Assembly (NCBI GenBank): GCA_964019425.1 | Contig: OZ025810.1 | Coordinates: forward strand, 682,001-746,000 | Direction of reading: 5' to 3' | Origin: Flectonema sp. DT1601 | Taxonomy: Eukaryota; Euglenozoa; Diplonemea; Diplonemida; Diplonemidae | DNA length: 64,000 nt | Shown here: piece after piece, positions 10,547-19,234 of the stretch | Position numbering within the stretch: position 1 is the stretch's first letter | Layout of the letters: every line of letters starts with the position of its first letter | Translations under genes and position numbers: made by a program | The notes under the pieces: model-generated | The model's database searches: none | Seen by the model: only the letters and a program-made list of their open reading frames with translations | What the model was told of the DNA's origin: nothing

Positions 10547-11098
10547 TATCTTTTATTTATTTTTAAAGAAAAAACAATCAGTTTAGCGTCTTGACCAGGA
10601 CGGAAAATAGAAATTAGTCGACAAATTCGATCGATAAGAAACAATGATAACATTGTTTATTCTTTTTTTTTTTATTTTTTTTTTTATATTCTTTTTATTT
10701 ATTTTTAAAAAAAAACAATCAGTTTAGCATCTTGACCAGGACGGAAAATAGAAAGTAATCGACATAGTCGATCGATAAAAAAAACAATGATAACATTGTT
10801 TATTCTTTTTTTTTTTTTTTTTTTAAAATTCTTTTTATTAATTTTTTAAAGAAAAAGAAAACGGAAAATAGAAATTAGTCGACAGAGTCGATCGATAAAA
10901 AAACAATGATAACATTGTTTATTCTTTTTTTTTTTTTTTAAATTCTTTTTATTTATTTTTAGAAAAACAATCAGTTTAGCATCTTGACCAGGACGGAAAA
11001 TAGAAATTAATCGACATAGTCGATCGATAAAAAAAAACAATGATAACATTGTTTATTCCCTTTTTTTTTTTTTTTTTTTTTTTTTATTCTTTTTAATT
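9540..11098 (+). repeat. Satellite 1, array A1 (about 11 monomers)
   Basis: Monomers of about 130-145 bp contain CAATCAGTTTAGCGTCTTGA, the palindromes GTCCTG-AC-CAGGAC (or one-base variants), TCGAC-ATA-GTCGA and AAACAATG-ATAA-CATTGTTT, then a T run of 15-25 and an A/T spacer. The array joins directly to a LINE tail at about 11099. Confidence 0.93.
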
Positions 11099-11100
11099 AT

Positions 11101-11721
11101 CGACTCCCTCTCATCGCAACAACCTATTACTCCTGGACTCCCAAACCCCGTCTTTCCTTTTTTTTTAAACCTCATTCTCCATTGATCACGTTCCCTTCTG
11201 AACTGTCTCAAAGTAGACTACTGGTATCGTCTTCTGCTCAAACGGAACAAGAAAAAGACAGTGCGGCGACCTCATCGACGGAAGATTCACCTATTGCGAG
11301 GCAATGGTCCGAAGGTAGACTCGATTTACTGGACAATTACTGTCAAGCGGTAAGTGACTCTCTCCAGACAAATGAGAAAGTGGCGCTGCTCTCGGAAAAA
11401 CTAGTGGAAGAGCAACGTCGATGCTCCGAGTTGAGCTATCAACAGAAGACTATCCATAAAGAACAACTGGATCATTCCATGTTGTTGATGGAGATGGCCA
11501 GTGAGCTCTCTGAGCAACTCTATTTGGCAAAAGACCAAAACAGAGCTCTCAAATTTCAGTTACAAACATGGGCAAATGGTTTTAACCCACCCGAAAAGGA
11601 AGCGCAAGAAGAAAATGAGACCCCAAAGCGTCCGAGGGAGCGCCTATCACAAAAAAAGCGAACTCCACCCTCAACGAATCCTCATGATCGCAGAAGAATC
11701 TTTTTAGATGACGATTGCTAA
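11101..11721 (+). CDS. LINE C-terminal coiled-coil tail, divergent type (T1), 5'-truncated
   Basis: The frame is open from about 11101 to the stop at 11721. The core SPIARQWSEGRLDLLDNYCQ, followed by a heptad-rich stretch to QTWANGFNPPEK and a basic end, matches the tail of the frame at 17503-18036 (PIARQWSEGRIDLLENYCRA...) at roughly half of positions, with both frames intact. This is the C-terminal domain of the LINE polyprotein, left after 5' truncation. A TTG at 11182 begins the reported open frame, but no start is needed for a truncated copy. It is nearly identical to 37641-37904. Confidence 0.7.
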   Translation, partial: RLPLIATTYYSWTPKPRLSFFFKPHSPLITFPSELSQSRLLVSSSAQTEQEKDSAATSSTEDSPIARQWSEGRLDLLDNYCQAVSDSLQTNEKVALLSEKLVEEQRRCSELSYQQKTIHKEQLDHSMLLMEMASELSEQLYLAKDQNRALKFQLQTWANGFNPPEKEAQEENETPKRPRERLSQKKRTPPSTNPHDRRRIFLDDDC

Positions 11722-12205
11722 GTTCTAGTTTCTATTAGTATTAAATTATTTGTATTATTTTGTCGATATGTTTATGTCTGTCCGATCATAACGTCAATCA
11801 GATTAATTGTTAATTGTAATTGGTTTGAGCGCTTATCAAAAAAAAAAAAAAAAGCGAACTCCAACCTCAACGAACTTTCATGATCGCAGAAGAATCTTTT
11901 TAGATGACGATTGCTAAGTTCTAGTTTCTATTAGTATTTATTTATTTGTATTATTTTATCGATATGTTTATGTCCGTCAGATCATAACGTTAATCAGATT
12001 AATTGTCAACTGTTAATTGTAAATGGTCTAAACCCCAATCCAAGTTCCCAAGGCTTGGCATAGATTTGAGTGACGCCTTACTGGCCTCCTCATCCTCTAT
12101 GAGTGGTGAGGGGGCCAGCAATGGTTTTTTTTTTTTTTTCTCTTATTTCTTTTTTTTCTTTTTCTTTTACTCTAATATGAAATATTTTTGAACAAAATGT
12201 GATTA

Positions 12206-12240
<35 letters not shown>
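11722..12240 (+). mobile_element. LINE 3' untranslated region with internal tandem duplication
   Basis: The last part of the coding region and the start of the 3' UTR (AAGCGAACTCCA... to TTAATTGT) are repeated once in tandem at about 11653-11840 and 11845-12030. The stretch ending GAGGGGGCCAGCAATGG is shared by all LINE tails here. A-rich runs follow and may be the poly(A) end. The same arrangement is at 37905-38420. Confidence 0.7.
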
Positions 12241-12277
12241 AATGAATAATAAAAAAAAAAAAAAAAAAAACATGCCT

Positions 12278-12719
12278 TGGGAATACAACCAAAGCCCCAA
12301 TTAATCGGTCCTTTCTTTTTTCCTTCTTGTCAAGTGATCGCTCCACTCGACGATCACCAAAACCGATTGTATTTATATCTGTTCTTTTCTCAACGATCGG
12401 CTATACCGATCATTTTTTTTCAAAAATAATTGTTTTCTTCTTCTCGACGATCAGATCCAATTGATCGACCTTTTCTTTTTTTTTCCTTTATTCCTTCCAT
12501 CCCTCCCGCTCCCCTTATTTTAATAAAAACAAGATCAGCTCAGCTTGATCGTTAAACTTTTTTTATTTATTTATTTATTTTTTTTTTTATTTAAACTGAT
12601 TGTATTTATATCTGGTTATTTTTCTCAATGATCGGCTATGCCGATCGACCTTTAAAATAATTGTCTTCTTCTTCTCGACGACCAGATCCAATTGATCGAC
12701 CTTTTCTTTTTCTTTCCTT
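12278..12719 (-). repeat. Satellite 2 (two units, minus orientation)
   Basis: Units of about 212 bp carry GATCAGCTCAGCTTGATC and GATCGG-TATAG-CCGATC-type palindromes and a TTGATCAATTGGATC block. A GTGATCGCTCCACTCGACGA variant lies next to the LINE end. Every LINE tail with a preserved 3' end in the window is followed by this satellite. Confidence 0.85.
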
Positions 12720-13115
12720 GAATTTCGATAAGTGGGAAGTAACGGACTGGGAGCTTTTGGCTCCTGCCCTATTCCCGACGTAAACTTTCTTTTTATTTTT
12801 TTTTTTTTTTTAACAGGCCCAAAGGGCGACAATGATGGTTGCTGACCAAGGAATAATATTCAAATGAATTTTCGTTTCAAAGAAACGAACAGAATTAAGA
12901 GAGAGGTAGAGAAAAAAAAAAAAAAAAAAAAAAAGAAAGAATAGAAAAAAAATATGAAGAGGAAATAATCAAACATGAAAAAAAAAAAAAAAAATAAAAT
13001 ATAAATAAAAAACGTTGTATGAAAAAGGAAAAAAAGAAAAAAAAAAGACCAGAAAAGGAAAGAGAAAATGAAAAGGTATAATATTATTGTGGGGATATGA
13101 GGATAGCAGGGAGAT

Positions 13116-13119
<4 letters not shown>
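12720..13119 (+). repeat. Cap X, copy 2
   Basis: Begins GAATTTCGATAAGTGGGAAG, directly abutting satellite 2, and ends GAGATGCTC before array A2. No insertion is present, so it serves as the reference copy. Confidence 0.85.
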
Positions 13120-13153
<34 letters not shown>

Positions 13154-13159
13154 TTATTA

Positions 13160-13406
13160 TTTAAAAAAAGGAAACAATCAGTTTAGCGTCTCGATCAGGA
13201 CGGAAAATAGAAATTAATCGACATAGTCGATCGATAGAAAAAAAACAATGATAACATTGTTTATTCCTTTTTTTTTTTTTTTTTTTTATTCTTTTTATTT
13301 ATTTTTAAAGAAAAAACAATCAGTTTAGCGTCCTGACCAGGACGGAAAATTGAAAGTGATCCACATAGTCGATCGATAGAAAAAAGACAATGATAACATT
13401 GTTTAT

Positions 13407-13439
<33 letters not shown>

Positions 13440-13831
13440 CTTTTAATTATTTTAAAGAAAAAACAATCAGTTTAGCGTCTTGACCAGGACGGAAAATAGA
13501 AAGTGATCGACATAGTCGATCGATAAAAAACAATGATAACATTGTTTATTCCTTTTTTTTTTCTTTTTTTTTTATTCTTTTTATTTATTTTTAAAGAAAA
13601 AACAATCAGTTTAGCGTCCTGACCAGGACGGAAAATAGAAAGTAATCGACATAGTCGATCGATAAAAAAAAAACAATGATAACATTGTTTATTCCTTTTT
13701 TTTTTCTTTTTTTTTATTCTTTTTATTTATTTTTAAAGAAAAAACAATCAGTTTAGCGTCCTGACCAGGACGGAAAATTGAAAGTGATCGACATAGTCGA
13801 TCGATAAAAAAACAATGATAACATTGTTTAT

Positions 13832-13862
<31 letters not shown>

Positions 13863-14636
13863 CCTTTTAATTATTTTTTAAAGAAAAAACAATCAGTTTA
13901 GCGTCTTGACCAGGACGGAAAATAGAAAGTGATCGACATAGTCGATCGATAAAAAACAATGATAACATTGTTTATTCTTTTTTTTTTTTTTTTTTTTTTT
14001 TAATCCTTTTTATTATTTTAAAGAAAAAACAATCAGTTTAGCGTCTTGACCAGGACGGAAAATAGAAAGTGATCGACATAGTCGATCGATAAAAAAACAA
14101 TGATAACATTGTTTATTCTTTTTTTTTTTTTTTTTTTAAATTCTTTTTATTTATTTTTAAAGAAAAAAAACGGAAAATAAAAATTAGTCGACAAAGTCGA
14201 ACGATAAAAAAAAACAATGATAACATTGTTTATTCTTTTTTTTTTTGTTTTTTTTTATATTCTTTTTTATTAATTTTGAAAAAAAAACAATCAGTTTAGC
14301 GTCTTGACCAGGACGGAAAATAGAAAGTAATCGACATAGTCGATCGATAAAAAAAACAATGATAACATTGTTTACTCTTTTTTTTTTTTTTTTTTAAATT
14401 CTTTTTATTTTAAAAAGAAAAAAAACGGAAAATAGAAATTAGTCAACAAAGTCGAACGATAAAAAAAAAAACAATGATAACATTGTTTATTCTTTTTTTT
14501 TTATTTTTTTTTTTATATTCTTTTTTATTAATTTTGAAAAAAAAAACAATCAGTTTAGCGTCTTGACCAGGACGGAAAATAGAAAGTGATCGACATAGTC
14601 GATCGATAAAAAAAAAACAATGATAACATTGTTTAT

Positions 14637-14673
<37 letters not shown>

Positions 14674-15722
14674 CTTTTTTTTTTTTTAAAGAAAAAACAA
14701 TCAGTTTAGCGTCTTGACCAGGACGGAAAATAGAAAGTAATCGACATAGTCGATCGATAAAAAAAACAATGATAACATTGTTTATTCTTTTTTTTTTTTT
14801 TTTTAAATCTTTTTATTTATTTTTTAAAAAGAAAAAAAAAAAACGGAAAATAGAAATTAGTCAACAACGTCGAACGATAAAAAAAAAAACAATGATAACA
14901 TTGTTTATTCTTTTTTTTTTTATTTTTTTTTGTATTCTTTTTTATTAATTTTGAAAAAAAAACAATCAGTTTTGCGTCTTGACCAGGACGGAAAATAGAA
15001 AGTGATCGACATAGTCGATCGATAAAAAAACAATGATAACATTGTTTATTCTTTTTTTTTTTTTTTTTTTTTTTAAATCCTTTTTATTATTTTTAAAGAA
15101 AAAACAATCAGTTTAGCGTCTTGACCAGGACGAAAAATAGAAAGTGATCGACATAGTCGATCGATAAAAAAACAATGATAACATTGTTTATTCTTTTTTT
15201 TTTTTTTCTTCTTTTTTTTAAATCCTTCTTTTTATTTTTTAAAGAAAAAACAATCAGTTTAGCGTCTTGACCAGGACGGAAAATAGAAAGTAATCGACAT
15301 AGTCGATCGATAAAATAAAAACAATGATAACATTGTTTATTCCTTTTTTTTTTTTTTTTATTCTTTTTATTTATTTTTAAAGAAAAAAACGGAAAATAGA
15401 AAGTAATCGACATAGTCGATCGATAAAAAAACAATGATAACATTGTTTATTCTTTTTTTTTTTTTTTTTTTTTTAAATTCTTTTTATTTATTTTTTAAGA
15501 AAAAAACGGAGAATAGAAATTAGTCGACAAAGTCGAACGATAAAAAAACAATGATAACATTGTTTATTCTTTTTTTTATTTTTTTTTTTATATTCTTTTT
15601 TATTAATTTTGAAAAAAAAAAAAAAACAATCAGTTTAGCGTCTTGACCAGGACGGAAAATAGAAAGTAATCGACATAGTCGATCGATAAAAATACAATGA
15701 TAACATTGTTTAATCTTTTATA
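13160..15722 (+). repeat. Satellite 1, array A2 (about 19 monomers)
   Basis: Same monomer as A1. From about 14160 on, a short form appears that lacks the CAATCAGTTTAGCGTC...CAGG part and reads TCGACAAAGTCGAACGAT in place of TCGACATAGTCGATCGAT. Long and short forms then tend to alternate. Confidence 0.93.
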
Positions 15723-15764
15723 ATTTTTTATTTTTTTTTTTGTTTTAAAAAAAAAAAAAAAAAA

Positions 15765-15958
15765 CAAGCGGAATTGATCATAATGGGTGGTAGGGGTTGT
15801 TATAACTTCGTTTGAAAATTCTTCTTTTTTGATTTCTTTTTTTTTTTCTTTTTACAGGAGTTAAGATCACTTTCAGGAGACAACACATTAACAAGAGCAG
15901 CAAGCAGAGTTGACACTATCAATTCAAATTTGAAATACCGGGAATTAATTTACAAGGA
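15765..15958 (+). repeat. Spacer between satellite 1 and the iterons
   Basis: Starts AAGCGGAATTGATCATAATG and continues to TTTACAAGGAGG. It is nearly identical at 33395-33593 and, inverted, at about 22621-22830 and 43951-44190. No coding potential seen. Confidence 0.75.
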
Positions 15959-16062
15959 GGTATCTCAAGTGACTTGGTATCTCTAGCGTGTCGGTATCTC
16001 TGGAGTGCTGGTATCTCGTATGTGCGTTGGTATCTCATGAGTGATGGTATCTCTTGTGCATT
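15959..16062 (+). repeat. GGTATCTC iterons, six copies
   Basis: Six copies of GGTATCTC start at 15959, 15976, 15993, 16010, 16029 and 16046, spaced 17 bp except one step of 19. The nine bases between them vary. This looks like a protein-binding array. The set recurs at 33594-33697 and, inverted and split by insertions, near 18446-18538, 22571-22606, 39680-39717 and 40547-40590. Confidence 0.85.
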
Positions 16063-16381
16063 AGAGAAACGAAAAAGAATGTCATGACCATGACGGAAGA
16101 ATTGAGGAATTGAGTTAACATGTTCAATTTAACTTATTTAAACTTTTTTTTTTTTTTTAACAGACCGTAACTATTTGAAAATAAAATGTAGATGGGAAAC
16201 AGTGAAAAGTAAAATGGATGATAAAATTAAATGAGAAATATGACATAACAGACCAGATAGAGAGTATTAAAAGGAAATTGAAAAGGAAAAGAGAAACTAG
16301 GTTAACACTTATTTAAAATTAAGACCGGTTAGTCAGTTTAAGGTCTTGACTAGGACCAACAAAAAAGAAAGAAAAAAAAAT
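16063..16381 (+). repeat. Shared spacer between iterons and satellite 2
   Basis: A/T-rich, contains GTCATGACCATGAC and ends with AGTCAGTTTAAGGTCTTGAC. That last motif resembles the start of the satellite-1 monomer. Part of this spacer (AGTAGATGGGAAACA...) is shared with the non-coding part of the DIRS-like elements. No gene seen. Confidence 0.7.
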
Positions 16382-17098
16382 TTAACGATCAAGCTGAGCT
16401 GATCTTGTTTTTATTACAAATAGGGGAGCGGGAGGGATGGAAGGAATAGAGGAAAAAAAAAAGAAAAGGTTGATCAATTGGATCTGATCGTCGAGAAGAG
16501 GAAATTTTTTTAAAGGTTGATCGGTATAGCCGATCGTTGAGAAAAATAAACAGATATAAATACAATCAGTTTAAATTAAAAAAAGAAAAAAAGATTAACG
16601 ATCAAGCTGAGCTGATCTTGTTTTTATTACAAATAGGGGAGCGGGAGGGATGGAAGGAATAGAGGAAAAAAAAAGAAAAGGTTGATCAATTGGATCTGAT
16701 CGTCGAGAAGAAGAAATTATTTTAAAGGTTGATCGGTATAGCCGATCGTCGAGAAAAATAAACAGATATAAATACAATCAGTTTAAATTAAAAAAAGAAA
16801 AAAAGATTAACGATCAAGCTGAGCTGATCTTGTTTTTATTTAAAATTAGGGGAGCGGGAGGGATGGAAGGAATAAAGGAAAAAAAAAAAAAAAAAAGGTC
16901 GATCAATTGGATCTGATCGTCGAGAAGAAGAAAACAATTATTTATAAAAAAAAAATGGTCGGTATAGCCGATCGTTGAGAAAAGAACAGATATAAATACA
17001 ATCGGTTTTGGTGATCGACGAGTGGAGCGATCACTTGACAAGAAGGAAAAAGAAAGGACCGATTAATTGGGGCTTTGATTGTATTCCCAAGGCATGTT
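16382..17098 (+). repeat. Satellite 2 (about three units, plus orientation)
   Basis: AACGATCAAGCTGAGCTGAT recurs at 16384, 16596 and 16809, a period of 212-213 bp. Each unit holds the GATCAAGCTGAGCTGATC and GATCGGTATAGCCGATC palindromes. The frames at 16595-16777 and 16814-17041 are translated satellite. Confidence 0.9.
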
Positions 17099-17502
17099 TT
17101 TTTTTTTTTTTTTTTTATTATTCATTTACATTATTATTTTTTTTTTTTTTTTTTAAATTAATAATCACATTTTGTTCAAAAATATTTCATATTAGAGTAA
17201 AAGAAAAAGAAAAAAAGAAATAAGAGAAAAAAAAAAAAAAAAAAAACCATTGCTGGCCCCCTCACCACTCATAGAGGATGAGGAGGCCAGTAAGGCGTCA
17301 CTCAAATCTATGCCAAGCCTTGGGAACTTGGATTGGGGTTTAGACCATTTATAATTAACAATTAACAATTAACCTGATTAACGTTATGATCTGACGGACA
17401 TAAACATATCGATAAAATAATACAAACAAAAACGAACAATAAATAATAAATAAGCTAAAAAACTAACTAAACAAAGTGATGTGAAAGTAAGGAAAAAGAG
17501 AA
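17099..17502 (-). mobile_element. LINE 3' end of tail T2
   Basis: Minus-strand 3' UTR of the frame at 17503-18036. It contains the shared CATTGCTGGCCCCCTCACCA block (plus-strand sense) and A-rich runs before satellite 2. No gene. Confidence 0.7.
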
Positions 17503-18108
17503 TTACAAGGGGGTGGAGTCACCGTGAACGTCATCAGCAGAACATCTCCTTCGATTGTAACGATATCTTGATGGAGGGGTTCGTTTTTTCAGAGTTGAAC
17601 GCTCAGACTTTCTCGGCGGAGTTTCATTTTCCTCATGTTCTTCTGTGTCTGGCGGACTCAAACCTTCTGCCCATGAAGCTAATTGGAACTTCAGGGCCGC
17701 AATTTGAGACCGTGCCAAGGCGAGTTGAGCATTTAAATCGCTCGCCAGTCCCGTTAACATCATGGATTGCTCAAGCTGCTCTGCGTGAGTTGTACACCGT
17801 TGGTGATTCAGCTCCGAGAGGCGAAGTTGGGCATCCAGAAGTTGTTCTGAGAGCTCTGCCGCTTTCTCGTTTGTTTCGAGAGAGTCATCTACTGCTCGAC
17901 AGTAGTTCTCGAGTAAGTCAATCCTACCCTCGGACCATTGTCTCGCAATAGGTGTATTCTCTTTAACGGAGATAACGTGACTCTCTTGTCGTAAAATCTT
18001 GGTCGGCGTGCGGTCGAGAGCTTCACTCTGCGGCATTGTCGGAGGAATTGAGGCTAGAGGACAAAGAGGGGTGATATAATTAAGGGTAGGGATAAGGGGT
18101 TTAATAAG
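17503..18108 (-). CDS. LINE C-terminal coiled-coil tail T2, 5'-truncated
   Basis: 177 codons read from the ATG at 18036, with homology extending in frame to about 18108. The start MPQSEALDRTPTKILRQESH equals residues 961 onward of the frame at the left edge apart from a two-codon indel, so this shows what follows beyond the window edge. The core is a heptad-rich coiled coil from PIARQWSEGRIDLLENYCRA to ALKFQLASWAEG. The end is basic, then RRRCSADDVHGDSTPL. At 18108 it breaks into satellite 2, as expected for a 5'-truncated LINE. It could be read as a small free-standing gene, but the truncation fits better. Confidence 0.75.
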   Translation of the reverse strand, partial: LIKPLIPTLNYITPLCPLASIPPTMPQSEALDRTPTKILRQESHVISVKENTPIARQWSEGRIDLLENYCRAVDDSLETNEKAAELSEQLLDAQLRLSELNHQRCTTHAEQLEQSMMLTGLASDLNAQLALARSQIAALKFQLASWAEGLSPPDTEEHEENETPPRKSERSTLKKRTPPSRYRYNRRRCSADDVHGDSTPL

Positions 18109-18522
18109 CCCTTATCCCTCCCGCTCCCCTTATTTTAATAAAAACAAGATCAGCTCAGCTTGATCGTTATTTACTTATTTATTTATTTTTTTTTTTTTTT
18201 GTTGGTCCTAGTCAAGACCTTAAACTGACTAATCGGTCTTAACTTTAACTAAGTGAATGAACCCTTTCCGTTTTCCTTTTTCCCTTTATTACTCTCTATC
18301 TGGTCTGTTATGTCATAAATCTCATTTAATTTTATCATTCATTTTAATTTTCACTGTTTCCCATCTACATTTTATTTTCAAATAGTTCCGGTCTGTCTTT
18401 AATTTTAAATAAAACTGATCATGTTAACTCAATATTTTTTCTTATGTGCAAGAGATACCAACACGCAAGAGATACCAACGCACATACGAGATACCAGCAC
18501 TTCCGAGATACCGACACAAAAG
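18109..18522 (-). repeat. Inverted satellite 2 / spacer / iteron arm
   Basis: The reverse complement of 15960-16440: satellite 2 end, AGGTCTTGACTAGGACC motif, A/T spacer and GAGATACC iterons (about 18446-18522). FAM1 copy B lies inside the iteron set. Confidence 0.8.
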
Positions 18523-19200
18523 ACTAGAGATACCCCTTCCAGGCTCGCGTTGCTCGCGCAATTTTTTTTTTTAAGCTTCCTGAACAAACATTATTTTTAC
18601 AACCAAGTCACGTCTGTTTTTATTCCCTGGCTAGGTACCCGTCCAGGGTACAAATTTGAACTTAACTTTACGCTCGCTTCGCTCGCGTTAAGTTAAGTCC
18701 AATTTTGTCCCTTTTCCTTGCTACTTTCTTCTTACTAATTTTTCTGGTTGAAAAACACAAAAAATGTGCCTGGGAATTGAACCCTTGCCACGGCTACCGA
18801 AGAGATTTAAGGTATCCACTCGGCTGTGCAGCCCTGGGATTTTCTTTTTTTTTTTTTATTTATTTATTTGTGTGTTCTTAGCCTCTTTATGGAAATCCTT
18901 CCATTTTCCCTTCCCTCCAGTCTTAACGTAGGAGAGTCTACCAGGTGCCTACCCTGGACGCCCTTTGGGCGCGGGATTTGAACTAATTGCGTGTACGGGC
19001 GCGATGGGTTATTGCAGTGGCAGGGGGTCGAACCAGCGATCACCCAGCCCCAGGGCGAGGGTTATACCACTACCCCTGGGATATTGCAACCTTTTATTAT
19101 TATTACTTTTCTGCAATTTTTATTTATAAATAAGTTTTCGAAAAGGTTGGAAGTAACGGACTGGGAGCTTTTGGCTCCTGCCCTATTCCCGATGTAAACT

Positions 19201-19234
<34 letters not shown>

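Noticed and set aside
15959-16062. Telomere or subtelomere repeat
   Set aside because: The GGTATCTC units are separated by variable nonamers and occur internally in several arms, with no terminal array.
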